Shown in pieces: positions 16,356-27,100 of a DNA stretch of 64,000 nt. Origin of the DNA: Roseihalotalea indica (GTDB lineage Bacteria; Bacteroidota; Bacteroidia; Cytophagales; Cyclobacteriaceae); assembly GCF_022458895.1 (NCBI RefSeq), contig NZ_JAINFL010000006.1, positions 62,001 to 126,000 on the forward strand, read 5' to 3'. The notes beneath the pieces were generated by a model. It saw only the letters and a program-made list of their open reading frames with translations. It was not told the DNA's origin and did no database searches. Numbering within the stretch: position 1 is the first letter of the stretch; each line of letters starts with the position of its first letter. The translations under genes and the position numbers were made by a program.

Positions 16356-17318
16356 CTAAACAGATAACTGATCGTTCACGATCTTTCGTATATCCAACCC
16401 CGCTGCTCTGATTTGCTGGGGAATAATACTTTCCGGCGAGCAACCAGGGGTTGTATTGGCTTCAATAAAGTATAATTCGCCATCTTTCATCAGGTAATCG
16501 ATGCGAGCTAATCCGCGGCAGCCTAGTAAAGTATAGATACGTTCGGTCAATCGCTGGCAGCGGTTGGTAGTATCTTCATCTACCCGGGCCGGGGTTATTT
16601 CCTCCGAAGCTCCTTCGTATTTTGCCTGATAATCAAAAAAAGCATTCTTGGAAACTACTTCGGTAATAGGCAAAGCGCGTGCCATTCCATCTTCCCAGTA
16701 TACACCACAGGTAAGTTCCCGTCCCAGGATATATTCCTCGATCAGTATTTCGTGGTCATGCTCAAAAGCTTTGGCAATAGCTGCTTCCAGTTCTTCCGGT
16801 TGGTCTACCTTACTAGCTCCAAAACTGGAGCCGCCGTTGTTAGGTTTAACAAAGCAGGGGAAATTTAATTCCTGAAGAAGCTTCGCCATAGTGTAGGGTT
16901 GAGACTGCCGGAGTATAATAGATTGAGGCGTAGTAACACCGTGGCTATGTACCAGTTGCTTACAAATACTCTTATTGAAAGTAATAGCGCTGGTGGTTAC
17001 ATCGCAGCCAGTATACGGAATGCCTAATAGGTCAAAATAGCCCTGAATTTTGCCATCCTCACCCGGAGTACCATGTATAATATTATATACAAAATCGAAT
17101 CGGATTTTATGACCATTAAGTTTGAAAGAAAAGTCGTCCCGATTGATTGGGTATGCTTGATTTTGATGTTTGGCGTACCAGCTTGCTTTTTCAATCACAA
17201 CAAGGTAGGGATCAAATCGCTCCTGATCAATGCAGTTCATAATCAGGCCGGCACTTTTCATAGAAATAACGTATTCGCTGGAACTACCTCCGGCGACTAC
17301 CGCAATGGTTTGCTTCAT
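16356..17318 (-). CDS. ddl: D-alanine--D-alanine ligase
   Basis: The 320-aa ATP-grasp enzyme makes D-Ala-D-Ala for peptidoglycan precursors. It opens with the strand IAVVAGGSSSEYVISMKSA, which contains the catalytic Ser/Glu region. HGTPGEDGKIQGYFDLLGIPY carries the substrate-binding loop, followed by NKSICKQL and the ATP-grasp FVKPNNGGSSFG. IEANTTPGCSPESIIPQQ near the end supplies metal-binding residues. Length and order are those of DdlB-type ligases. It heads a unit with the PASTA protein (26-nt gap) and a T9SS protein. Confidence 0.95.
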   Translation of the reverse strand: MKQTIAVVAGGSSSEYVISMKSAGLIMNCIDQERFDPYLVVIEKASWYAKHQNQAYPINRDDFSFKLNGHKIRFDFVYNIIHGTPGEDGKIQGYFDLLGIPYTGCDVTTSAITFNKSICKQLVHSHGVTTPQSIILRQSQPYTMAKLLQELNFPCFVKPNNGGSSFGASKVDQPEELEAAIAKAFEHDHEILIEEYILGRELTCGVYWEDGMARALPITEVVSKNAFFDYQAKYEGASEEITPARVDEDTTNRCQRLTERIYTLLGCRGLARIDYLMKDGELYFIEANTTPGCSPESIIPQQIRAAGLDIRKIVNDQLSV

Positions 17319-17450
17319 GGTTAATAGTTTGGGGCTAAGTTACGTCTTTTGACTAAACGTTAAACGAAAAAGTAGGGCAAGTGGTGTCTAATACAATGGT
17401 AATGTAAGGTTACGTCGCTATTTATTGAAAAGTACGGGAGCGAGTAAGAC

Positions 17451-18308
17451 TTATGGGATTATTTCGGAAGCAATGTTCACGGCCTGTTCAAAGGCATTCA
17501 TGTTCATTTCAGCTAATACTTCTTTTTGCTGAAAAAAGTCTAACAAATGGCGAGTGTGAATATTCCCTACCAGATCCGGGCCAGCCATAGGGCAGCCTCC
17601 TAAGCCGCTCAATACGCCATCGTAATGAAGACAACCACTTTGGTAGGCAGCTTCTATCTTTTCACTCCAGTCAGAAGCAGTAGTATGTAGATGAAGACCA
17701 AATACAACCTCCGGGTAGGAGGTGATGGCAACGTTGAGGGCAGTGCGCATCGACTCAGCTTTCCCAATGCCTACTGTATCAGCCAATGTAATACGGCGCA
17801 CGCCCGCCAGATGCAGTTGATCAATCCAGTTAAGTAGCAATTCAATATCCCAGGGGTCATCATAAGGGTTGCCGAAAGCCATAGAAATATACGTGACCAG
17901 TTCCTTATTATGCTTTTCGCATATACCAAGAATCTGCTGTGCCAGCACAAATGATTTTTCTACAGTAGCATTAATATTTCGTTTGAGGAACGTTGGGGAA
18001 ATAGAAAAAGGAAAGCCCAGGTACGTGATCTCGTCGTAGCTTACTGCGTCTAGCGCACCTCGCTGGTTACCAATAATAGCCAGCAGCTTTGATTCCGTAT
18101 GATCCAGATTAAGGTGGCGCAGGACTTCACTTGTATCCTGCATTTGAGGAATAGCTTTGGGTGAGACAAAGCTCCCGAAATCAACCGTATCGAAACCCAC
18201 CTGAAGAATAGCATTAATGTACCGGGCTTTATCCTCGGTGGGAATAAACGGTTGAATGCCCTGCATCGCGTCTCGAGGGCATTCAGTAATTTTAACAGCT
18301 TTTTTCAT
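17451..18308 (-). CDS. Hydroxymethylglutaryl-CoA lyase
   Basis: The 285-aa DRE-TIM-type lyase cleaves HMG-CoA to acetoacetate and acetyl-CoA, the last step of leucine breakdown. VKITECPRDAMQG near residue 5 has the Arg-Asp pair that replaces the usual PRDGLQ. HLHTTASDW near residue 197 gives the metal-binding HxH. GLGGCPMAGPDLVGN near residue 235 gives the catalytic Cys in the GGCP loop. It is slightly shorter and more diverged than mammalian or MvaB enzymes, so a related lyase cannot be excluded. It is last in the minus-strand liu-like operon, 75 nt after the acyl-CoA dehydrogenase, which supports the assignment. Confidence 0.82.
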   Translation of the reverse strand: MKKAVKITECPRDAMQGIQPFIPTEDKARYINAILQVGFDTVDFGSFVSPKAIPQMQDTSEVLRHLNLDHTESKLLAIIGNQRGALDAVSYDEITYLGFPFSISPTFLKRNINATVEKSFVLAQQILGICEKHNKELVTYISMAFGNPYDDPWDIELLLNWIDQLHLAGVRRITLADTVGIGKAESMRTALNVAITSYPEVVFGLHLHTTASDWSEKIEAAYQSGCLHYDGVLSGLGGCPMAGPDLVGNIHTRHLLDFFQQKEVLAEMNMNAFEQAVNIASEIIP

Positions 18309-18383
18309 GATATGCTTTTTAGTACCTCGTTTAGCATTGACGTGCTTTGGTAGAAATTATGCTAAAATAAAATACTAAACTCA

Positions 18384-19523
18384 CTAACAACCAATGTATC
18401 GGGAAATGACCAGTCGTTGAATTTCCGAGGTTCCCTCGCCAATTTGAAGAATGCGTTGGTCGCGGTAAAAACGCTCTATGTCATACTCGTTCATCAACCC
18501 ATAACCCCCGTGTATTTGTACGGCATCGTCGGATACCTCCTTGGCAATTTCAGAGCAGTAGAGCTTAGCCATAGCCGCTTCTTTGCCAAAAGGCTTCTGG
18601 TTATCCTTCAACCAGCAGGCTTTGTACAGCAGGTTGCGGGCCAGCTCAATTTTGGTGGCCATATCAGCCAGCTTGAAGGCAATTGCCTGAAATTGCGTAA
18701 GCGGTTTACCAAACTGCTCGCGTTCCTTTGCATAGCGCATGCCCATCTCGAAGGCTCCTTGGGCTAACCCCAACCCCATTGCTGCGATAGACAACCGGCC
18801 GCTATCCAGTGTTTTTAACATAATTTTAGAACCCTGGCCACGCTCGCCCAGCAGGCTTGATTCCGGTACTTTGCAATCATCAAAAAAGAGCTGTGACGTG
18901 TTACTGGCTCGCCAGCACAGCTTATCGTGCATGGCACTGGCTTGAAAACCCGGAGTGCCCGCTTCTACAATGATGGTGGAATACTCTTTCTTCCCATCTT
19001 TGTCTCCCGAAACAGCCTGCACTGTGGCGCCAATGGTAATGTCGGTAGCACCGTTGGTGATGAATATCTTTGAGCCATTGATGACCCACTGACCATCTTC
19101 TAAGTGCGCTACGGTTTTGGTGCCCCGAGAATCGGATCCGGCTTCGGGTTCGGTCAGCCCAAAGGCCCAAAGTGCCTCACCGGTGCAAAGTTGCGGCAGA
19201 TACTTTTGCTTTTGTTCTTCACTACCGAAGTTGTATAAGGGGCCAATTCCCAGAGAATTGTGAGCCGCTAAAGTAGCTGCCTGAGAGCTATCTACCCGCG
19301 CCAGTTCTTCCACAGCAATAATGTAGGAGAGATAATCCATATTTTGCCCGCCGTATTCTTCGGGAATCATCATTCCAAAAAGGCCGAGTTCACCCAGTTT
19401 TTTAGTGAGCTCATACGAGAATTTTTCTTGCTTATCCAGCTCTCGGGCTACCGGTTTTATTTCCTGTTCCGCAAAATCGCGCACACTCTGGCGGATTAAA
19501 TCATGTTGTTCGTTCGTATACAT
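18384..19523 (-). CDS. Acyl-CoA dehydrogenase of the leucine cluster
   Basis: The 379-aa flavoprotein has the standard order: an N-terminal helical domain, WAFGLTEPEAGSDSRGTKT near residue 115 (FAD/substrate loop), ITNG at 145 and REQFGKPLTQFQ near 270. QIHGGYGLMNEYDIERFYRD near 340 precedes IGEGTSEIQRLVISR. The Glu in GEGTSE is the catalytic base in the position used by short- and medium-chain enzymes; isovaleryl-CoA dehydrogenases usually carry a small residue there and use a Glu elsewhere. The cluster context suggests isovaleryl-CoA or another branched acyl-CoA as substrate. A start at 19523 (MYTNEQHDLIRQ) fits the family; the upstream extension does not. Confidence 0.9.
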   Translation of the reverse strand: MYTNEQHDLIRQSVRDFAEQEIKPVARELDKQEKFSYELTKKLGELGLFGMMIPEEYGGQNMDYLSYIIAVEELARVDSSQAATLAAHNSLGIGPLYNFGSEEQKQKYLPQLCTGEALWAFGLTEPEAGSDSRGTKTVAHLEDGQWVINGSKIFITNGATDITIGATVQAVSGDKDGKKEYSTIIVEAGTPGFQASAMHDKLCWRASNTSQLFFDDCKVPESSLLGERGQGSKIMLKTLDSGRLSIAAMGLGLAQGAFEMGMRYAKEREQFGKPLTQFQAIAFKLADMATKIELARNLLYKACWLKDNQKPFGKEAAMAKLYCSEIAKEVSDDAVQIHGGYGLMNEYDIERFYRDQRILQIGEGTSEIQRLVISRYIGC

Positions 19524-19551
19524 GGGGTTTGAGTTAATGTGGTTTATGGGA

Positions 19552-21525
19552 TTACTCCAACAAAATAAGCAGGCTGTTCCGGTCCACCATTTCATTCACC
19601 GAAATGTGGACTTCCTTTACCGTTGCATCCCGGGGGGCAACGATCTGATTTTCCATTTTCATGGCTTCTACAATGAGCAGGGTATCACCTCGCTGTACGG
19701 TATCACCTTCCTGCACATTGAGTTGAATCACTTTACCCGGCATCGGTGAGCTAATACGATCATCCGACACTCCTTCATCAGTTTCTTCACGAATAAAACG
19801 CCCTTCAGCTTGAATATCGTTTCGCTGCCAGTGAAACTGAAATGTCTTCCAGGAAACAATCAGGCTCAAATCCTCCTGAGCCGATATGTAGCAGGTATAT
19901 TGAGTATCATTAAGTACAAAGGTTGTGACTCCGTTTTCTACCGAAATACCGTGGATATGGTACAAAGTATCGCCATGATACAGAGTATGTTCCGAACCTC
20001 GTTGCTCAACTTCTAAGAGAACTTCTTCCGCTTCATCCAAGCGAATAGTAATGGCTGGAATATGGCGCCAAAAGCCGATCTCCTGCCAGACACTATGCGA
20101 GGATTTATTTCGTAAACTATGGAAGTTGTACAACAGCCCGCTTACGATGATGGGCAGTTTATCCAAAGATTGTTTTTCCTGCTCCATACGGTCAACAATT
20201 TCAGGAGTATGCTGGTCGCAATACTTGGTTGATATGGTATTTTGTACGAAATCTTCAGACTTCAAGAGTGCCCTCAGGTAGCTAATATTCGTTTCAATAC
20301 CATGTATTACGTACTGTTCCAGTGCCTTAACAGACCGCTCAATGCTTTCCTTACGAGATTCTCCATAGGCAATCATTTTACTAATCATGGGGTCGTACTG
20401 GCTTTGAATTTCGCTGGGGCCGGTAATAGCCGTATCCAGGCGGACAGAGGGAGGGGCATGGTAATAGGTAATGGGACCGGGCGAGGGCATAAAGTTTTGC
20501 CGGGGTGCTTCAGCATAAACGCGACATTCAATGGCGTGCCCCCGCTGACTAATATCCTTTTGCGAGAATGACAAAGGCTGACCGGCGGCAACTTTAAGCT
20601 GTTCTGCTACAATATCAATACCGGTGGTTAGCTCCGTTATCGGGTGTTCAACCTGTACCCGGGTATTCATTTCCAGAAAATAAAATTGCTGTTCTGCATC
20701 TACCAGAAACTCTACGGTACCTGCGTTATAATACCCAATCTCATTTCCCAAAGCCAGAGCGGCGTCCGCCATTCGCTGTCTTAGTGCTGGGGTAAGGGTA
20801 GGAGAAGGGGCTTCTTCAATAATCTTTTGATACCGACGCTGCAATGAACATTCCCGCTCAAACAAATGCACCAAATTACCGTGCTGATCGCCTAATAGCT
20901 GAAATTCAATGTGGCGGGGTTCCTCTAAATATTTTTCCACATACACAGTGGCATCCCCAAAGTACGCTTTTGCTTCCCGGCTGGTAGATTTTAATGCCTC
21001 CGGCAGTTCTTTGGCTGACCGTACAATACGCATGCCTTTTCCCCCACCACCTGCCGCTGCTTTTACTAATATGGGATAAGGTAAATCTTTTTCCTGAGAA
21101 AGAATTTCTTCTTGTGAACCGGTAATGCCTTCAGTCACCGGCACCCCCAGTTTTTTGGCAAAGGAGCGAGCTTCCAGCTTATTTCCCATCATCCGGATGG
21201 CTTCTTCGCTAGGGCCAACAAAGGTAATACCAGCTGCCTCACAAGCTTGAATGAGTGCGGGGTTTTCGGATAAAAAGCCATAGCCAGGATGAATGGCATC
21301 GCTACCACTTTTTTGGGCAATGGATATAATCTGCTCAATATTCAGATATGTCTGGCCAATATCTCCTCCACTAAGTTCATACGCTTCGTCAGCCAGCGTC
21401 GTATGTAAAGCACTTTGATCAGATTGGGCATAGATCGCCACCGTAGGAATCCCCAACGCTTGGGCCGACCGGATAATCCGAACGGCTATTTCACCTCGGT
21501 TTGCGATCAATAGCTTACGAAACAT
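19552..21525 (-). CDS. liuD: Methylcrotonyl-CoA carboxylase, biotin-carboxylase/biotin-carrier subunit
   Basis: The 657-aa alpha subunit starts with the biotin-carboxylase domain (MFRKLLIANRGEIAVRIIRS). The ATP-grasp loop AAAGGGGKGMRIV lies near 160, EMNTRVQVEHPITE near 285, and the biotin-carboxylase C-domain runs to about 445. A middle BT-like region follows. The C-terminal biotinyl domain has EAMKMEN near 620, with the biotinylated Lys between the two Met. It carboxylates biotin for MCC beta, encoded two genes upstream. The start at 21525 is chosen because the strand FRKLLIANRGE is the family N-terminus; it overlaps the hydratase gene by 11 nt. Confidence 0.93.
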   Translation of the reverse strand: MFRKLLIANRGEIAVRIIRSAQALGIPTVAIYAQSDQSALHTTLADEAYELSGGDIGQTYLNIEQIISIAQKSGSDAIHPGYGFLSENPALIQACEAAGITFVGPSEEAIRMMGNKLEARSFAKKLGVPVTEGITGSQEEILSQEKDLPYPILVKAAAGGGGKGMRIVRSAKELPEALKSTSREAKAYFGDATVYVEKYLEEPRHIEFQLLGDQHGNLVHLFERECSLQRRYQKIIEEAPSPTLTPALRQRMADAALALGNEIGYYNAGTVEFLVDAEQQFYFLEMNTRVQVEHPITELTTGIDIVAEQLKVAAGQPLSFSQKDISQRGHAIECRVYAEAPRQNFMPSPGPITYYHAPPSVRLDTAITGPSEIQSQYDPMISKMIAYGESRKESIERSVKALEQYVIHGIETNISYLRALLKSEDFVQNTISTKYCDQHTPEIVDRMEQEKQSLDKLPIIVSGLLYNFHSLRNKSSHSVWQEIGFWRHIPAITIRLDEAEEVLLEVEQRGSEHTLYHGDTLYHIHGISVENGVTTFVLNDTQYTCYISAQEDLSLIVSWKTFQFHWQRNDIQAEGRFIREETDEGVSDDRISSPMPGKVIQLNVQEGDTVQRGDTLLIVEAMKMENQIVAPRDATVKEVHISVNEMVDRNSLLILLE

Positions 21526-22336
21526 GGTCCTGAGTAGATTGAGTGTTAACGATCCAGCTGGGTTTACGCTTTTCAATAAAGGCACTCATGCCCTCCTGAC
21601 CTTCTTTTGATGCGCGGGCATCGGCAATCATTCGAGCGGTGTAATCAATCGTCTCGTTAAAATTATTGCTTTTGGTAATATTGAAGATTAGCTCTTTGCA
21701 ATTAGTCATAGCTCCCGGGGCGCTGGTTTTTAACTCCTGAGCCATTTGATGTACATGCTCTTCCAAGGCCTCCGGTGAGTCGAAAACGGCGTTCACCAAT
21801 CCTTTATGGGCGGCTTCTTCACCATAAAAGCGTTTGCCAGTCAGCATCAATTCTCGAGCATTAAACTCACCCACTCTTTTGATAACGTAAGGCGAAATAG
21901 TGGCGGGTATGATTCCGATCTTTACTTCACTGAAGGCGAAGGCCGTATCTGTAAGGCAGTAGGCCATATCACAGGCGGCTAGTAACCCATTGGCACCACC
22001 AAAAGCTGCACCATGTACTAGAGCGATGGTTGGTTTTGAAAAGGTATAAATGGTGTAGAAACATCGGGCCAAATGCATATTTTCCTGATAGTCATCATCG
22101 TACGAGAGCGACGAAAAGCTTTTCATCCAGTGAATATCAGCTCCGGCACAAAAAGACTTGCCTCGTCCCCGGATCAGTAATGCAGTTATAGTAGGGTCAT
22201 TCTCCAGCGATTGCATGCAATCCATAAGCTCGGAGATCATATGATGATTAAAGGCGTTCCGCACATCAGGACGGTTAAGCCATAGGGTTCCAATGCCATT
22301 CTGTACTTCTAATTCTACGGTTTCGTATTGATACAT
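21515..22336 (-). CDS. liuC: Enoyl-CoA hydratase, probable methylglutaconyl-CoA hydratase
   Basis: The 273-aa crotonase-fold enzyme has GKSFCAGADIHWMKS near residue 60 and GAAFGGANGLLAACD near 110, forming the oxyanion hole. FSEVKIGIIPATISPYV near 135 provides the catalytic Glu. The SEVKIGIIPATISP block is characteristic of 3-methylglutaconyl-CoA hydratases (AUH/LiuC). It hydrates methylglutaconyl-CoA to HMG-CoA, the step between MCC and HMG-CoA lyase. Its position between MCC beta and MCC alpha agrees. The stop overlaps the MCC alpha start by 11 nt. Confidence 0.92.
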   Translation of the reverse strand: MYQYETVELEVQNGIGTLWLNRPDVRNAFNHHMISELMDCMQSLENDPTITALLIRGRGKSFCAGADIHWMKSFSSLSYDDDYQENMHLARCFYTIYTFSKPTIALVHGAAFGGANGLLAACDMAYCLTDTAFAFSEVKIGIIPATISPYVIKRVGEFNARELMLTGKRFYGEEAAHKGLVNAVFDSPEALEEHVHQMAQELKTSAPGAMTNCKELIFNITKSNNFNETIDYTARMIADARASKEGQEGMSAFIEKRKPSWIVNTQSTQDHVS

Positions 22337-22367
22337 AGGGTGTTAAGTGTTGTTGTTTGGTTATTAA

Positions 22368-23975
22368 TTACATACGGTAGATACCCGGTTTTGGGTCAGG
22401 GTACGGTCGGTTAAGGGAAGCGGCAATGCCCAGGGCCACGATGGTGCGGGTATCTACGGGGTCAATAATGCCATCGTCCCATAAGCGGGCAGTGCTGTAA
22501 TAAGGGGAGCCTTCGCGCTCGTATTTCTCAATGATTTCTTGCTTAAACTGATCAAATTCTCCGGTAGGAACTGCTTTGCCTCGGGCTTTCAACTGATCCT
22601 CTTTAACGGTTAATAGCACGTTGGCCGCTTGCTCACCTCCCATCACCGAGATGCGGGCATTAGGCCACATAAATAAGAACCTTGGGTCGTAAGCTCTGCC
22701 CGCCATCGCGTAGTTTCCGGCCCCAAATGAGCCGCCAAAAACTACCGTAAATTTTGGAACATTCGCCGTAGCCACGGCATGCACCATTTTGGCTCCATCA
22801 CGGGCAATGCCGTTGCGCTCATATTCTTTTCCTACCATAAATCCAGTAATATTTTGCAGAAACAGAATAGGAATTTTGCGATAGGAGCAAAGCTCAATAA
22901 AATGAGCACCTTTAAGAGATGTATCAGAAAAGATAATTCCATTATTAGCAATAATGCCGACCGGGTAGCCGTGGATGCGGGCAAAGCCAGTAACCAGGGT
23001 AGTGCCATAGCGAGCTTTAAACTCGTGAAACTTACTGCCATCTACCAGGCGCATGATGATCTCCCGGGAGTCTACTGGTTTCTTAAAGTTTAAGGGGGCG
23101 ATACCATACAGATCCTGAGGGTCGTACAGAGGAGCTTCAGTAGGATACCTTTCCAGTGGCTGCTTCTTTCCCACTGGTAGTGTTTCAAAAATATTACGGC
23201 AAATCTGGAGCGCATGGCGATCGTTTTCTGCCATATGATCGGCTACGCCCGACATGGAGGTGTGCACATCCGCACCCCCCAGCTCTTCCGGAGTAACTTC
23301 TTCTCCGGTAGCTGCTTTTACCAGCGGCGGGCCGCCCAAGAAAATCGTTCCCTGGTTTTTAACAATGATCACCTCATCACTCATGGCTGGAACGTAAGCA
23401 CCACCCGCCGTGCTCGATCCCATCACTACGGCAATCTGTGGAATCCCTTCGGCCGACAATCGGGCCTGATTGTAGAAAAAGCGGCCGAAATCAAACCGGT
23501 CAGGGAAGACATTGGATTGCTCGGGTAGAAAAACTCCGCCGGAGTCTACCAGATACACGCAGGGTAGGTGGTTTTCCAGGGCAATTTCCTGGGCTCTCAA
23601 ATGCTTTTTGATGGATTCTGCCACATAGGTGCCGCCTTTAACGGTGGCATCGTTAGCAGAAATGATGGCCTCTTTTCCGTGAATAATACCGATACCGGAC
23701 ACTACGCCAGCTGAAGGAAACTGGTCATCATACATACCGTGAGCTGCTAAGGGAGATAGTTCCAGAAAGGGGGTATTAGGGTCTACCAGCAGGTCAATCC
23801 GCTCACGTGCCAGTAGCTTACCGCGCTCATGATGCTTGGCTCTTGCTTTCTCACTGCCACCTTGCAACGTTTTCCGCAAAATTGCTTTGTATTCATTTAC
23901 CAGTGTACGGTAAGCCTGTTGCTGTTCCGTAAATTCTGCAGACTGGGTATTAATCTTCGTTTCTAAGACGTACAA
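22368..23975 (-). CDS. liuB: Methylcrotonyl-CoA carboxylase, carboxyltransferase subunit
   Basis: The 535-aa beta subunit has the two crotonase-like halves of the acyl-CoA carboxyltransferases: [15 protein letters not shown] near residue 50, [13 protein letters not shown] near 140, [15 protein letters not shown] near 185, [20 protein letters not shown] near 378, [17 protein letters not shown] near 413 and [13 protein letters not shown] near 442. It transfers carboxyl from biotin to 3-methylcrotonyl-CoA. The start is [15 protein letters not shown] matches the family N-terminus and no ATG lies nearby, so it is well supported. It is the first gene of the five-gene leucine operon. No clear promoter is seen upstream. 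Confidence 0.94.
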   Translation of the reverse strand: MYVLETKINTQSAEFTEQQQAYRTLVNEYKAILRKTLQGGSEKARAKHHERGKLLARERIDLLVDPNTPFLELSPLAAHGMYDDQFPSAGVVSGIGIIHGKEAIISANDATVKGGTYVAESIKKHLRAQEIALENHLPCVYLVDSGGVFLPEQSNVFPDRFDFGRFFYNQARLSAEGIPQIAVVMGSSTAGGAYVPAMSDEVIIVKNQGTIFLGGPPLVKAATGEEVTPEELGGADVHTSMSGVADHMAENDRHALQICRNIFETLPVGKKQPLERYPTEAPLYDPQDLYGIAPLNFKKPVDSREIIMRLVDGSKFHEFKARYGTTLVTGFARIHGYPVGIIANNGIIFSDTSLKGAHFIELCSYRKIPILFLQNITGFMVGKEYERNGIARDGAKMVHAVATANVPKFTVVFGGSFGAGNYAMAGRAYDPRFLFMWPNARISVMGGEQAANVLLTVKEDQLKARGKAVPTGEFDQFKQEIIEKYEREGSPYYSTARLWDDGIIDPVDTRTIVALGIAASLNRPYPDPKPGIYRM

Positions 23976-24108
23976 AATTGAGTGGGATTATATTGATGTT
24001 GATAAATTAGCGTAAAATATTATAAATCAATAAAATATATAGTAGCAAAACTACCACATTGCGAATATGGCAAAATAATCAGGTGTGTAGTAGTGGCAGA
24101 TGTACTCG

Positions 24109-27100
24109 CTATTGTAGTATAAACTGCTTACTATCGGTAATGGTTGAGCTAAATACCCTAAGAATATAGACCCCTCGGGGAAAAGTTGATAAATCTATAT
24201 CGTAGGTCTGGTTAAGTGTATTCGGATAGGTCAGATTGGCAACGGTTTGCCCCTGAGAGTTATAAATGGCTAACATCACAGTTTCTCGGTTGCGTAGGTT
24301 AAAAACAACGTTCAGGAAATCTGGTGTTGGGTTAGGAAATAGTTTGTAAGAGTTTTCGTCCGTGCTTATTGGCTCACTATCATCAGAAATGAAGAACTCA
24401 ATATCATCGAGATAAATAGTATTACCATACCCATTCACTGATTCAAAAGCAACGCGCACATCGGGTTCTCCGGCAAACTGGCTTAGATCTACAAACTCCT
24501 GGTGCCAATCACTTTCTTGCTGAGGGATCCACTCAGTGTCGGTGGTTATTCCAGCCGCCAGGGTGATGCCATCGAGCTGGTATACTAACTCATACGTTAC
24601 GCCGCAATCTGTAGAGACTAGCACGTTCAGGGTATCTACATAGTTTTCACTCAACAGTCCGTACGATACCTGAAAAAACATGCTGGCTTCAAAAGTATTG
24701 CTGAAGTCAAGGGTAGGGCTTACCAAGAGGTCGCGGGCACCGATAGTAGAATACTGGTTATTGCGTATAACTGCTGCCAGATTATTGAATCCATTTCCGG
24801 CAGCTTCAGCCGTTTGCCAGGTAATGCTGCTATCAGGGTTCACTGCTTGCCAGGCTTCTCGTACGTCTACCGATTCACCGCTCAGCACATCAGGAATCTC
24901 ATAATCCTGAAACTCATTAACAAGCGGAATAATATCCTGCTTATTATCCACCACAAAGTTAATGCGTCGGCCATTATCATCAGGCTGGTCGTCAGTTCTC
25001 AGGTTAGGAGCAAGTAGCTCTACCGAAAAGGAATGTAGTCCTATGGATAAGTCTGTTGCATCGAAGTCGAGTGTCATTTCTTCCCCCGGCTCCAGCGGAA
25101 AAGCTTCATACGTGAATTCAGTGGCTGGTTGATCATCAAACTGGTAGACAACCTCAAAATAAGCAACAGGATCGCTACCCACATTCTTAATGATCACCTG
25201 TGGGGTGGGAATAGAATCGCAAGACAGCAAAGAAGGCGCGATAACTTCGGTAATAGCCAGGTCTACCGCATTGGTAGGCGCAGCCGTAATACTGATATCA
25301 TCAACATACAGATTATTGCCATAGTCATTATAGCCAATAAAGGAGATCTGTAGGTTTTCGCTTGAAAGATAAGCATTCAGTGGAATAGTTACCTGACGCC
25401 ATTGCAGACGGGAGGAAGGAATGAACTCCAAGCCAGTAGGTTCGGCAGTCGCTAAGTCTTCACCGTATGCCTCGAAGAGAAGAGTGTCGTAGCTGGCACC
25501 GCAGTTGGTAGAAAGGCCCACCGCAAACCCATCGTTGCTAATTTCGCCATTCTCGTTTTGGTAAGGCGCATAGGCATAACGGAAAGAAAGCGTAGCCTCC
25601 TGCACCTCTGCCAGATCGAAGATTGGGGTATACAAAATGTCCTGCTCGCCAATACCACCATCGTAATTGTAGAAATCGAGCCAGAGAGCGTTATTCTCGG
25701 TGCTGAAATAACCGGGGGCTGACACCAGTTCCCAGGTAGTAAGGTCATCGGTATTGCTCAGGTAGCCAAGATTAAGCAAAGAATTATCGGTATCGCTTTC
25801 AAAGTCATCCGCTAATGGCAATGGCGCTCGTTGTGGTATAATAAAATCAACGGAGCGAATGTTATTGGTGGCATTTTCATCTTCTATTCCATTAACTGAT
25901 GTAATGAAGAACGAGAAGCTATAACGAGCGTTGGCAGCATTGCCCTGTAGGGTAATTGGAGAGAAGGAAACCGTGGTAGACTCTCCGGTAGTCAGGTTCG
26001 ATGAAAAGGTGGTCTCTTCCCGAAGGTTGCCCTGGACGGTTAGCGCGACAGTAAATGAGGTTAGCGGGTCATTTCCGGCGTTGACCACCGTAATTGTAGG
26101 AACAATGTTACCGTTACATTCACTGCGTTGTGGAGTGTTGATGCGGCTGATACCGGCATCATCATCTAGTACAATGGGTTCGGAAAGCCCCGGGGAGGTG
26201 AGTAATGTTCGGCGGCGCGGACTGTTTTCTAATACAATCCGCATTCGCTCTCTTTGCCCAACAGTAAAGAGGTTCATACAACGGTCGTTGGTATAATCCA
26301 TGTAGTTCTGGAACATATCAACCGAGTTGCAACTGGTCTGAGGATGTGCGGGACAACCCTCCGAGTCTGATTCTTGCAACGGAGTATCTTCTACAAAGTC
26401 ATCGGCACTACAATCGCCATCGCCCCAGATATGGCGCAGACCCAGGTAGTGACCTACCTCGTGCGTGGTGGTGCGGCCCACCGAGCGATCAACCACGTTT
26501 CCAATGCTTCCGAAGAAGTTATAGTCAATGACCACACCATCGGTTTGAGCGTTATTGGAGGCACCTTCTAATCCTTCTAAGTCAGATACCGGAAACTGGG
26601 CAAATCCTAGGTATGGGCTACGGAGGGGAACCACCCAGATGTTCAGGTATAGTTCAGAGTCCCACCAACTGACTTCGGCCAGGGTATTACCACTAAGCAG
26701 TCCGTAGTTCTCATCAGGGCCCTGCACCCGAACGACCCCATTGGTAGCAAAACCATCGGGCGTTTGGCGGGCCAGAACAAACTCTATGCGGGTATCCGAG
26801 GCTACGGGTTGAAACTCTGCCGGCGTATCAATGGAGTCTGGATTAAGCCGACGGAAGTCTTCGTTGAGAATACGGATCTGGTCTTCGATCTGCTCAAAGG
26901 GAATGTTGCTGCCTACTCCAACCTCCTCACCACGGTGAATTACATGTACTACGACCGGTATTCGGTAAATAGGGTCAGCTTCTTCGGCACTTAGCTTTGC
27001 CTGGGGAGAAAAACGGCGAGCCTGTACGCGAGCATCAATCCATTGCTCAAATTTGTCTACGTTATGGCCTTTATTATAGAGAACAGTACCACATTGTTCT

